Assembly (NCBI RefSeq): GCF_037975245.1
Contig: NC_092571.1
Coordinates: 27,048,564-27,112,563, forward strand
Length of the DNA: 64,000 bases
Source of the DNA: Apostichopus japonicus
Taxonomy: Eukaryota; Echinodermata; Holothuroidea; Aspidochirotida; Stichopodidae
Direction of reading: 5' to 3'
A model generated the notes under the pieces. It saw only the letters and a list, made by a program, of their open reading frames with translations, had not been told where the DNA came from and made no database searches. Of this stretch, positions 22,746 through 34,014 are shown piece after piece; position 1 is the first letter of the stretch, and every line of letters begins with the position of its first letter. Position numbers and translations under genes: made by a program.

Positions 22746-23790
22746 TGCAGCCTTATTTTCAATGAAATGCATCATATATTTTTTTAATGCAGCTTCTTTG
22801 TTATTCCCATCCATCCATACCTATACACGTACATGCATTGCATACATACATACACTCACGCATGCACACATGCATACACCATGGAGGGAAAACTGTTTTT
22901 ACCTCCAATTTACCTGTTTTTTTTTACCTGTTTTTGACCTCCATGCATACACATACTGGTAGCTATATAAATGATCCTATTCCCCAAACACACTGTTTTC
23001 ATTATTTACAACTATAGTTCTAAGGCTAAGGCCATGGCATGTCGTCAACTTAAAAAACGTTAACCTTCATTTCCTGTGTGAGAGAACGCAACGTGATAGG
23101 AATGATTACGTAATATAATCTTTCATCGGCCCTCTCGATGTTGACCGCAAACGTGGAGATGTTCAACCAGACTTTGTTGTCTTTTTTCTACCACAAACAT
23201 CCGCACTATTATTTGATATCGTAAATTTTCACTGTGGTAGTTGCATACACATACGTATACGTTTGTTAGACCAGGGAGTTGTTCAGACCACCAACGTATT
23301 TATACCCTGACAAGGTTAGACTGCTCATGGACGGATGCACCAAACGCAAAATCGTAGAGCCGAAGTTGCGAAAAAGTTCGAAACGCCTAAATAATAATTT
23401 TATAAAATGACGAGACCAAGAAATTGGTGTGTGGCAGAGGAAGACTTATGATTTTTCTTTTTTTCGGACTTGTCCGGACTCTACTTTTGGAACCAAAGAG
23501 CCCTTGTCACCAATTACATGAAGATTCGAAATATACCGCTGATCCCAAACAGCATTAAGGTGAGGAAAATTTTTGGACTTATTTCCGTATAATGAAATAT
23601 ATTTTGTGTTAAGAATAACCAAGTGGAGTTTTTGTTTCTTGCATGTATATGGGTATGCTTTTAAAATAAATTGAAAGTGCATAGCCAATCGCCCCAAATC
23701 ATAGCACGCTAAAATTGCTAGGCGTTTTCAAAAAGTACTTTCCTGGAAGCATTCACTCTCCATTTGTTCTCAAATATTCTAAATGAACAC
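22746..23790. other. No supported gene; CATA/CACA-rich stretch
   Basis: 22800-22880 is CATACA/CATGCA-rich simple sequence. The rest shows no coding pattern. Confidence 0.4.
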
Positions 23791-24090
23791 CCAAAGCCAT
23801 TCTTACCAAGGAAGTGATACTTCCCATGTTCGTACACTACTTGCAAGTACAACTTTCTCAGACAAATTATTCCATAACCCTCTGAGAATAAAAAGGAGTT
23901 TTGACAAATATATGGTACTTATAACTTCTGGTGTTTAAGACATTGATCTCTGGTAATTCTGCTTGGCAAACCTGAAAAGGTCAGTGAAGGATAAAATGTC
24001 TAAACCATACCATTCTTGAAAACCCGAATCAAGTCACCGCGTAATTAACCGACCTATAACCTCCATTGTGGTGGGTTAACTGTCAGAATG
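23790..24090 (-). pseudogene. LINE (CR1/L2-like) ORF2 3' fragment
   Basis: Minus-strand translation gives GDLIRVFKNGMV, followed after frame changes by RGLWNNLSEKVVLASS. These match the D-L-I-x-V-[FY]-K and R-x-W-N-x-L-[PS]-E-x-V-V-x-A-x-S motifs at the end of CR1/L2-type ORF2. Frameshifts and stops lie between them. A short, dead fragment. Confidence 0.5.
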
Positions 24091-24655
24091 CACATTATCA
24101 GTGTTTTTTATCTTCATACAGCACTGACATCAACAGTGAATACTATTGTTCTCTGACTCGAGTCAAAGGACGCTTGAACCGCAGTGTGCTAATGTAACTG
24201 CCAAGAGTAACTTATTTGTGATTGCAGGTGTCCAACCGCAGTGTAGACAAGCATTTAACGTTATACCTTGAATTCGAACTTCTTCATGATCTGTCGTCAT
24301 ATTTTGTGTATTACTATTTTTAAGTTGTTCATGCAAACACATAATGGACACCCTATACATTGCTCTAGACTGACTTTGACGAAAAACCGTCCGTGTCATG
24401 TAGTGTGGCTTGTCTACAACCCAAACTGATTAGAAAAGATATTTCAATCAATTCTGACTTGATTGTGAGTGAAAAAATGCTACTTGAAGCAAGTGCAATA
24501 ACAAGCAAAGCTGACAGCCATTTAACAAGTCAACGAGTGACACTCCTGACGGTTTCCACTACTACAATCTGTTTCTGTGATATTTTCCGACGAACAAGAA
24601 AACGGCGACCACAGTCGCGTAGTAACATACAAGTGCTACCTCCTTAAGCTTATAT

Positions 24656-25322
24656 CAACGAGGTAAATGAATCTGGAGGATTCATGTCAATTGCGTGCGC
24701 GCGTACCATGTATGGAGGGTCATGTGATGTGTTCCAGGGTGGTACTACACTGATATTTCTCTGTAGCAGTTCGAGAACAGTGTTAGTGACTTCGTGAAAG
24801 ATTGGTCGGTTCGGACATGAGAACTAACGGCATAAGAAGGTACTGGTACTTCAGGCCTACGAAATAGTGCTAATATGCTAACGCTCAACCTTATTCTCTT
24901 GAATGAAGGCAGGCTTTCTACATAATCTTACTTATTAATACAGCTCTAGGGGCAAGCTTTGTCTCATATGGCCTAACGTTATTACTACACGCTATAAGTG
25001 AGTGTAGAAATGGGAAATGTGGGGAAATGTTTAGTTCAGTGCAACCACGGAATTCTCCATGGAACAGAGCCTAATGCTGTTCGACGGGAATATAGCTATC
25101 ACGTTAGGCTACAGGCACGGTTATTGCTAGGTAACGGGTGTCGTCTGCTGCTCTAAGCGCGCAAACTCATTTACGTACTAGTTGGGTGAAATCATCATTC
25201 GTAATAGGGAGAGTAGTATATTAGTACCACCCTGGAACACATCACATGACCCTCCATACATGGTACGCGCGTACGCGCTTATTTACTGTGTGATAGTTTC
25301 TCCAGATTCATTTACCTCGTTG
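24656..25322. mobile_element. Non-autonomous DNA transposon, ~100-bp inverted repeats, perfect 8-bp target duplication
   Basis: Left end CAACGAGGTAAATGAATCTG and right end CAGATTCATTTACCTCGTTG are inverted copies. The inverted similarity continues inward over about 100 bp on each side (GCGCGTACCATGTATGGAGG; GTCATGTGATGTGTTCCAGG). Flanks 24648-24655 and 25323-25330 are both GCTTATAT. No coding capacity. The 8-bp duplication fits hAT or P-like integration, but the termini are not the usual hAT consensus. Confidence 0.85.
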
Positions 25323-25330
25323 GCTTATAT

Positions 25331-27166
25331 TATGTACGTACGTGAATTTGACATAAAACTTGAGGGTCAAAGGTGAACAAGTGAAGTACACTACATGATG
25401 TGAGTTAGTATTAAACGTTAGGCCTACTTCAAGTTGATTCAATGACTAGGATATACCGGCATTTTAAATTTATTATTCCTCTCGACAATTTACGGTACAA
25501 TTAAAGGCAGGAGCCCAGGAAGTTATTGACCAAGCGATTTTGCCAATTTTTTGACAAGTTCGGTTCGTTGTAATACGCCTCAAATAGAACTTAGAAGAAA
25601 AGGGGCCTCTACGGGCTCTAACTTAGGCCCTAGGTAGCGTGCACACTATTTCTATACTGAAGTCTGTGTAGGCTAGGTCACAACATCAAAGGTGAGTCCT
25701 AATTCGATTGATGCTTCACGTTCCTTAACCTTCAGCTTTCATTTAAAAAAAACGTGTCTTTGTTGTTTGCACCTACAAATCTGTTAAAATTTCGTAGAAA
25801 ATAACATTGTCACGTCCAACTCCAACTCCAACCTAGCAAGAGCTAGGCCCTAAGCCTATTTAATCAGTGAAGCCAGGATAGTGTTAACATATCAAAATTG
25901 TTAAAACGTGAAGTGCTCCTAAATCCTAATTTCGTTCCTGTTGTCGGCTACTCCAAAATCCTAAAAGTTTATTGCAACTATATAATTAGTTTTGAATCAA
26001 TATAATATAGTAACAAGGAATATTATTGCTTCAGAGACTGACATGCACCAGTGCAGTAAAATGTTTACAGTCTTCAATTTCATGGGGGTGAAAGCCTCAT
26101 GTGTACCCCTTCTCCCCTCTGGGTCAGACATTGGGCCAAGATTGGGGTTGAGATATTGGAGTCCAAGGACACTAGCATATTATCATATTCAGGTTTACTA
26201 ACTGCTCTTTTCCACTTTAAAACAGACCTTCAACATCAGGAAGTAAAGAGAAAAGAAAGGCTCAGCACAAGTTACCTGTGCTTCACAAAAAGAGGAAGAG
26301 TAATAAGGATCAGCCAGTTGTCAGCCCTTTAGAATTCATCAAGAAGGAAGTTAATGCAGCATTCTTAGGTGAGAACCCTTAGAAGCTGTCAGGTACGGTA
26401 GCAGTACAATATACTGCCTCAGGAATTGGAATTGTGGTTTTAGAACAGGGGCCCCTACTAGCCAGATTGAGCATGCCAGACAATCTAATCTGGCCCACCA
26501 AAAAACAAAGGGAAAAAAAAACCCAACCCTTTTGGTTCACCAATTTACTGGACAAAAAAAAAAATTGAAGAGAATTTGAATAAGCGTTAATTTTCAACAC
26601 GAAAAAACATTGATAAAAGTTTGTCCTAGATGCTAAAACAATCATCTTCCATTTTCAGCAATCTATTTTTGGCCTTTTGTTAGTCAAAATTTCCTCCTGT
26701 GGCTACCATGGTGGGCCCGCATACTGTATGAGTAATATTCAGCAACCCACAACTAAAAGGACAGTAGGCAGCTGTTAAATTCATTTTACATCAGTTTCTG
26801 TGCAGTGTCCTTCATACTGAGCCATCTGTATGCCTCCTACTGCATGCCCATTAAGAACTGCCTCAACTGTTGACTTTTCACCAGAAATTTACAACATCAA
26901 TAGAAGTATCAGTTTTTATTTGAGTGTTATCGGGGAGGGGTCAGAACCCCATTAATAATGTGTTCATTAATTGAACATTGCTTTTCAACATACTTTAACA
27001 ATCATTATAGTCACTGTGTACATTTGGTTTGGATAGTATTTTTAGCTTTACAAAGTTTACGGAAAACATTTTGCATACCAACATGTATGGCATTTCCCTG
27101 TCAGTTGATGTTAGCTTTGCAGAAATTTACTTACCATCGTTTTTACTTCTCCACAGGTGTTGCAAA
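25331..27166. other. No supported gene
   Basis: Short open frames only (for example 25992-26332) with no family resemblance. Confidence 0.4.
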
Positions 27167-27527
27167 TGGGCTATTCCACACCAAGTGGTCCCAACATGGC
27201 AAAATTAGAAAGGGTTATTAGTTGTCTCTATTTGTGTATTTTGGAAAGTAGGTTGGTTAGACTTTCTTAAACTGTTAAAGTTTTCTTCTTCTGATTACTC
27301 AAACTTGGGTTATAGCAATGAGTATCCATCTCAAAATGAAGGTACATTCACAGTGAATTATCAAACAATAATTTAAAGTAGAAAAAAATCCTTAAATGAA
27401 AGAAAAGTACAAGCTTTCTTTATATGTGGCAGTTAAATACAGTCTGCTAATTTATTTAATAACACATTTGAACAAATTTTCTTTGTTACTGGCAACACAG
27501 ATTATGTTAAAAATACCACGCTCAGGC

Positions 27528-27747
27528 TGTGACTTACGTGACAAAAATGAAAGCAAATGTTTTCCTCCAATGATATACAGTGTGCTAGAGGAAAGTGAGC
27601 TACAATTGAAAAGGTAGCTATAAAGGTTGATCTGTGATACCACCACTATTGATCAATTTAACAAACTTTAACAAATTTATGGACTCCGGAAATGTGTGAC
27701 TTACGTGACGTCACGTAAGTCACAAAGGGAAGTGTAACTTACGTGAC
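27528..27747. repeat. Left cluster of TGTGACTTACGTGAC motifs
   Basis: Copies at 27528-27542, 27695-27709 and 27733-27747 (the last with one change, TGTAAC). The copy at 27695 is followed immediately by its exact reverse complement (27710-27724), making a perfect 30-bp palindrome centred on GACGTC. Confidence 0.95.
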
Positions 27748-27956
27748 AAGTTAATTCTCAACACTTTCACACAGTTTTGAGGTCTTTTATTTTATAACAG
27801 GTATAAAACACCTTCCTTTATTATCAGAGATACCTACTCAGTTCTAAAATACAAAACAATATTTATAATGTTAAGTAAAATTGAAATGTAACATATAAGT
27901 GAATTGCAAAAAATTGGCTCAAACAGCTTAAACTTAGAACAGTATTACCTGTTACC

Positions 27957-29951
27957 TTAAAGTTCTTTAAATGTGAACTGCAGTCTTCCATGAACTGCAC
28001 AAGGTGCTTCAGGGGGCACAATCTTTTTAATGATGTTTTCAGGCTGGTAGAAGATTTTATCTACTGTAAGCGGCCATTTCCATGTTGTGTTGGTGGCAGG
28101 CACCATCACACTGACCTCTGTGTCTTTGCCCTTTACATTTGTAACCTCTCCTGGGTACAGTACATCATCATATTTGACAACAACCCAATCACCGACCTTA
28201 ATATGGAAGGTCAGAGCAGGAGGTACAACATAAGTAACTGACATTACTGGATCTCCTTGGGTATCTAATGCTGTTTTCCACACACACACCTTGCCACCTA
28301 CTGCCTTTGCGACATGGATTTTTCTTACCCCAGGAATATCTAGGGTACCCTCCCAAGGATTTTTGCGCGAGATATTAGCCTTTATTTTATCATCATTTAT
28401 GAGTTGGGTGTGCACCTGTGGCATCAACTTCTTCACAGCATTAGCAAAATCTTGGGCTGACTGAACAACAAGGGCATCTTTCCCCTTGCTCCTCACTTTG
28501 TCCCTAACTCTAGCCTTAGCAGCTCCTCCAATTCCATCCACCACACCTTTCCCATGTGAAGTAGCAAAGTACTTCCATGTGATGGGCCTATTGAGATCTT
28601 CAGAAAGGAGTGACAAAAACTTTCCAGTAATGTACTTGTTTTTGAACTCGCTTGAAGGCCCATCAGAGTAGATGATAAGCTCCTCCTCTGCTGAGAGCTG
28701 CAAGTCTTCAACTAAAGCTCCTACAAACGTGAAGACACTATCTTTGCCTTTGTCACTACTATCTGTGACAATCAGGTGTGAGCTACATTGCCCAGATGGA
28801 TCATACACAGCTGCTGTGAACAAATTAACACTTTGCCGTGACCATAACGCAGATTGAATTTCGTTTTGGTATTCGCAGCTGTATGCCATTGCAAAATCTA
28901 TCTGCAATACATAAAATCGAGGATCAGCCTTGTCTCTTTCAAATGAGTGAGACATGATTCGTTTAATCCGAACATGCTCCTGATAATCACTGAAATGGTT
29001 TATTAAAAGTTCCTTAAGCTCCCCGACACATCCTTCCCTTGTTTCTTGGAGAATTCTACCATTGGGATCCTTGGACCACTCCTTCCAGTGCACTTCATCT
29101 GCATCACTACAGGATGACAAATCCAACTTTCCACCTCTGCAGCAGTTCTCACATGAACCCCTCCAGCATGCAGAATTGAAGTCTGCAGGGGCACAAAGTA
29201 TGTTCTCCCAAAAGTTGTCCAAGGTAATGTTCAGTGCAGTCAGTTTGAAAATGAAGTTTTCATGGATAATGCACTTACACTGGTCCATTGGTTGGCTTTT
29301 CAGTAGCAGAACATTTGTTGGACGGAGTGAGGCAAATTTTGAGAATCCTATGACAATGTCAGGGTTTTCTTGCTTGAAGAGAGAAAATAGCTCTCGAAGA
29401 TACAAGGTTAGGTAATACTTCCTCATCTTCTCCTTCTTTCCATCAATCCAGACAGTTAGTTCATCTCTCATTCCAGGGGCAGTCCAGACAACATCAGCCC
29501 TGTAGTAGAAATTCTTCACCGCCTCCTTAACTTCCTCTGAAAGGGCACAATAACTACTTCTATTTCCTAAGTTGCATTCCATTTTTTCTGCTAAGTCTAC
29601 CCCATACTTCTTGGCAAGACCGCATACAACTGCTAGCTTTTTGTTAGGTGATGATGGCAAAGTTTTATAAGTTCTTTGCACAGCTTTTCCAAAACTCTGG
29701 GGGCTTTTGAAAGGTTTTCTGGGGAAGGTGATAATTTTCAAGACCTGAGATTCTGCCTTTTTTCTTCTCCAGGCTCTCATTTTCATTCGTTGGTCTTCAC
29801 GTAATTTATTACGTTCTTCTTCCGACATCAAGTCTCGCTGCCTTCGCTGCAACTTTGATATTCTTGTACTCTCCTTTTGCTTGTAGTTTGGGTCAGAAGC
29901 AGCTTGCCTTTGACGCAATTCTTTCATTCTTTGAGCAGATGATTTCGGCAT
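27957..29951 (-). CDS. Transposase-like protein with DDE-type core and Tudor-like C-terminal domain
   Basis: One uninterrupted frame, 664 residues from the ATG at 29949-29951. A longer in-frame start exists 8 codons upstream, but a 3' splice site (TATATTTGTAG) between them favours MPKSSAQRM. Residues 1-70 are strongly basic and helical (SAQRMKELRQRQ, RMKMRAWRRKK). A Cys-rich stretch lies around 225-275 (CKC, CWRGSCENCC). Then come probable catalytic boxes: IDFAMAYSC (Asp352), IYSDGPSSEFKNK (Asp430) and ATSHGKGVVDGIGG (466-476), the order seen in RNase-H-like transposases. Residues about 584-645 (KVGDWVVVKYDDVLYPGEV, then TTWKWP) look like a Tudor/SH3-type barrel. No disablement, unlike every other transposon gene in the window. 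It may be active or domesticated. I cannot name the superfamily with confidence; a Sola-like 4-bp target site is one possibility. Confidence 0.75.
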   Translation of the reverse strand: MPKSSAQRMKELRQRQAASDPNYKQKESTRISKLQRRQRDLMSEEERNKLREDQRMKMRAWRRKKAESQVLKIITFPRKPFKSPQSFGKAVQRTYKTLPSSPNKKLAVVCGLAKKYGVDLAEKMECNLGNRSSYCALSEEVKEAVKNFYYRADVVWTAPGMRDELTVWIDGKKEKMRKYYLTLYLRELFSLFKQENPDIVIGFSKFASLRPTNVLLLKSQPMDQCKCIIHENFIFKLTALNITLDNFWENILCAPADFNSACWRGSCENCCRGGKLDLSSCSDADEVHWKEWSKDPNGRILQETREGCVGELKELLINHFSDYQEHVRIKRIMSHSFERDKADPRFYVLQIDFAMAYSCEYQNEIQSALWSRQSVNLFTAAVYDPSGQCSSHLIVTDSSDKGKDSVFTFVGALVEDLQLSAEEELIIYSDGPSSEFKNKYITGKFLSLLSEDLNRPITWKYFATSHGKGVVDGIGGAAKARVRDKVRSKGKDALVVQSAQDFANAVKKLMPQVHTQLINDDKIKANISRKNPWEGTLDIPGVRKIHVAKAVGGKVCVWKTALDTQGDPVMSVTYVVPPALTFHIKVGDWVVVKYDDVLYPGEVTNVKGKDTEVSVMVPATNTTWKWPLTVDKIFYQPENIIKKIVPPEAPCAVHGRLQFTFKEL

Positions 29952-30570
29952 CCTCAGAAACCTACAAATATACAAAAAGCATCATTGTATTGCCCAACCA
30001 TAGTTTCAACCCAATTATTAATCCAAATTTCCAAAAAGTGACTATAATGTTACCAAAAAAACTTTAAAATATAACCAAAGAGGTAGAAATGCAAATTCAT
30101 TAGAAATATTCTGTATTAACTAGTCTAGAAAAGAAACTTGATTACTCCTAATTAAAAAAGTAGTAAGCTATTACATAAGTTGAAATATTTCGCAGAACTA
30201 GTCTATAGTACTTTCTATGTACAAGTGAACTTACTTCTAGATATGATCTCACTCTGTGACTTTAATCACTTAAAGCAACATGACAACATAATTTAAAGCA
30301 CCCATAAAAGGAGTTTCATGCACAATGTGACTGCATATTTTATTTTTAGGCTTACATTTATTTTGCACCAACAATTAAAATTCTTCCAGCAACTACTGTG
30401 ATAAGCTAGTGTACAATGAACTGACATGTGCTCTTTCTATCCACTATTTTTATTTGTAATAGCCCCCTCCTTCTTGCCCCAGCTCAATATAATGAACTTG
30501 TAAACATGTCCTAAGCCTGTGTTACCTTTTATCTTGAAAACAGTGAGAGGAAACTGAGCAGTTTCACACG

Positions 30571-30975
30571 TGTGACTTACGTGACAATTGTGTGTGACTT
30601 ACGTGACGTCGCTAATTTGCATATGACTATTGGTATAAAAAACATATCAATTAAATTTTACCTTGAAGTTCTTCCTCAATGTGTCCTTTTAAAGTATAAT
30701 AGGCAACTTACCATATTTCTTTGAATACTTCACAGGATTAATTGATTTCCTTCAAAAAGTTGAAATTCTTCATTTCTCTGCGTGACTTACGTGACACAAG
30801 TTGAGGGCGCTATAATTCGCAATGGGAAAGCATTAATGTTTCGCAGTGGTGACAGAATTAATTGTGGGTTTTCAAAGTTCAAGAACTATAGGCTTCTGAC
30901 TTGACTATAGACTTAAACTGAACTAGATATTGAAAACAAGTGTAAAATTTCTCTCTGATTTGTGACTTACGTGAC
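30571..30975. repeat. Right cluster of TGTGACTTACGTGAC motifs
   Basis: Copies at 30571-30585, 30593-30607, 30781-30795 (first base C) and 30961-30975. All have the same orientation on the + strand as the main left-cluster copies. Confidence 0.95.
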
Positions 30976-31289
30976 GTGGAATGGCCCAAATATTGACATA
31001 GAAAATCTAGAAGTTGGTCGGAAGTTGAGAGAAGTGAATGTGTAATTTCTCACCAAACTAAAAGAGGCTATGTTAGAATTTAACAACCACAATATCAACC
31101 ACTGACTGTTATAGCAACAACTTTGGAAAACTTGGAGAATTTTTCAGAACCCACGGTGAGTAATCAGCACTTGATTATTAAGTGATTTTTATAATGGAGT
31201 GCTTCATAATTGTTTATCAAAAACCATGCAGCAGTGACTGCTTGTGTGTGCATATGTGAGAGAGCTCTAGATGCCTTAGCTCAAATTTT

Positions 31290-32130
31290 GAAAACTTTGA
31301 TAATTCAACAAGTGCAATATGCATGAAGTTCATACTTGGTAGAAAGCTACCCCTTAGCAAATTCTCAGCTGCAATTGTTATTTAATTGCCAGTGGTCAAC
31401 AGTTATAAACCCCATAAATGACCTTACTGAAGTAAAGGTTAAGTGAAATTAGTATGCTTATCCCTCAATCGAGTGCTTACCACTTGCTGTTACTTAGTAC
31501 GTAAAAAATTGTTTGAGGTCCACACCACCTAAAAATCTGAAACTTTGTTAACAGGTTATCTCACCATGTACAGCTTACATATAGTTCACACTTTGAACAA
31601 TTACAAGAATGTATTCGGTATCTACCACCTTAGTAAATTCTTCACTGTTATTGCTTTGGGAGGGGCCAAAGGTCATATGAGATAACCAATGGTCTAAACC
31701 TGAAAACTCTGTGAATGAGCTAAGTCAAAGAATAAAGCTACATAGAATGTCAAATTTGTTCCTCTGATTGAATACTTGCCATCTATAATGTTAACTTTTT
31801 TGAGGTCAAATGTCATTTGAGGTACATTTTAGTTAAATTCTGAAAACATATCTCACTAAGTACAGCTTGCATGAAGTTAATGCTCAGTATGAAGACACTC
31901 TTAGTAAATACTCAGCTGATAGTGTGTTGGGAGAAGTCAAGGTCATTTGAGGTCACTAGTGGTCAACAACTGACAACTTTTCTAGCTGAAGAAGTGAAGT
32001 TTTGGTAAATTTCAAATTTGATAGGAATTAAGCATTTGTCTTCTTTTTTTTTGGCTGTTTCGGTCAACGTCACTCAAGGTCAGTTAATTTCAGTCTGAAA
32101 AACTTCTTGAACATGGTACCTCACCATGCA
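31290..32130. repeat. Diverged long-period tandem repeats rich in AGGTCA
   Basis: Recurring blocks: AAAACTxTG then ACTAAGTACAGCTTGCATGAAGTT, TAGTAAATxCTCAGCTG, and GGTCAAAGGTCATTTGAGGTCA. Seen at roughly 31300-31440, 31550-31700 and 31830-31980. The period is about 250-270 bp with heavy divergence. Several AGGTCA half-sites per unit. No coding pattern. Confidence 0.55.
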
Positions 32131-34014
32131 CATGGCAATATTAGCCCAAGACAAGAAGAACAACATGAACAGATCTTTTACTTGACATGTGGATTCCTAC
32201 ATACATCATAATATTAAAAACCTTTGAAAACATGATAACTCAGGGTTGTCCACACCATATCTTTGAGTACACATTTAGTTCTCCTTTGCTAATAGTTGCA
32301 AGAGATTTTTTTTCCATTTCACTGTGGATCCCATGTACTCAGTAGAACTCTCCCCTCCAATGCCCTACAATAACAATAGGCAAAGGAATCACTAAGCCCT
32401 GTGGCTTTCTGTTTGCATGTCAATTACACCTGATCTTTGAGGACAAAAGTCTGACATTACGCTACTTTGACTTAAGTTACTGATATATTCATTTTCACAT
32501 TTTGTAACAAATTTTTCTTTCAGGCAAATGGATACCATTATGAAGTTATTGGTGGCATCCACAATCTGACAGCCTGTAAGGAGCTGAGAGAGAGAAATCC
32601 ATACAAGAATGTAAAGATACAAAACTTTGGTTAGCAAACAAGCACATCAAAATAGGGGAAACCAGGCATCAGATGAGCATTGAGGTAAAGGTGACTACTA
32701 TGAATTTTGTTTTTATAGAAGAATTTTTGCCGAGCAGTTATTCATCTCATTCCTCCATATTGTATATTCAGGTTGCAATGACCTATGCATTAAGACATTG
32801 AAAGTGTGTATGGAAAGTCCTTGTCTACACATAACACATAACTTTGTGTTGTGCACACAGAATCGCTCTCTTACAGTATGTGAATTTTCAAATAATTGTT
32901 ATCTAATCACTCTCATAGGAAGGATTAGGTACAATATTGTAGTTCCTTTGCAAGTTGGACCATTAACAGTATTACGCAACAGTTGCCATGGTAGTGGTTA
33001 GTTTTCCCAATAGGGGTCATTCATTGTGGGGTATTGCATGGTCACCGGAAGTGTTTGACTGAGGGAGGGGTAAAAGTTGTCTGTGTGGGGTGTCCAATTT
33101 TATGTCAAACAGTCCTCTTCAATGACTGGGTTGATTTTCTTAAAACTTGGTATGAAGGTGTTTTAGGGTTAAAGTCTATGTCTAGCAGACCCCTCCCCCC
33201 CCCCCCCCCCAGAAACATAGGTCAAATGTCACATCAAATTAAATTCAATGTTTTAATTCAATATTACTCCAAGGGGACACATTACATTCAAATGGAATCT
33301 TCACTTGTATAATGGGAACAACATGTAGGCTACTAATACAGGCAGAAATGTGACCTCTGTCATAGTATTACTCAGATTGTAGAGGACAGCAGAGTGATAG
33401 CACTGCAATCATATGACAGTATAGTTCTGCTAACTTATCATATCAAAAAACATTTGCAGTCTTTGTTCATTTGTTTTTTTACTATCAATGCAACAGATAA
33501 AAAATAAATAAAATGGTTAGACTGTCAGTGTAGAATAAAGTTTTATTTCTCTCTTTTTTTCTGAAGATGACACAGAAATGCTCACACTGAGTCTGTTTGG
33601 TCTGGCCATTGCGTTCAAGAGGAAAACCATTGCAAGGAAACTGATGGGATGATGGCACAGAACTTAATGTGACTATTGTTGCTAGGGATGATCCTAGATC
33701 ACAGAGGATGAAAAAAAAGTTTATAGCACCGATTAAAAGAAGCCTATTGATTTTGGTGAAGGTCAAAGGTCATTTGGGGACAACAGGGAGGTTAATTGTC
33801 TTGTAGGGTATATGTGTTCAGGAAGTGGCAATACTGAAACAGCCACATGGTCTTCTACTCTGCAAATCCTAAAATGCTTGTTTTAAGTGTGTGTGAAATA
33901 AAAAGGGGGGGGGGGAGGGGGGGTAAGGTTACAGTGACTTTCTCTTATTATTGTATTTTTTTGGTGAAAAATTATTAGTAGGGGTATCAGTATGCCCATT
34001 AGAGCAATCTGAGA
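32131..34014. other. No supported gene; poly-C and poly-G tracts
   Basis: C-run near 33188-33211 and G-run near 33905-33925. Short frames at 32392-32637 and 33485-33766 show no family resemblance. Confidence 0.4.

Larger units (their letters stand above)
27167..30988. mobile_element. Candidate autonomous DNA transposon carrying a DDE-type transposase gene
   Basis: The intact transposase-like gene (27957-29951) lies between two clusters of the 15-mer TGTGACTTACGTGAC (left 27528-27747, right 30571-30975). Possible ends: GGGCTATTCCAC at 27168-27179 and its near-inverse GTGGAATGGCCC at 30976-30987, one mismatch in 12. Both are bordered by AAAT, which would be a 4-bp target duplication. The right end directly abuts a motif copy; the left end does not. 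So the motif clusters are strong evidence for an element, while the exact left boundary is uncertain. Repeated subterminal sites of this kind are usually transposase binding sites. Confidence 0.6.
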
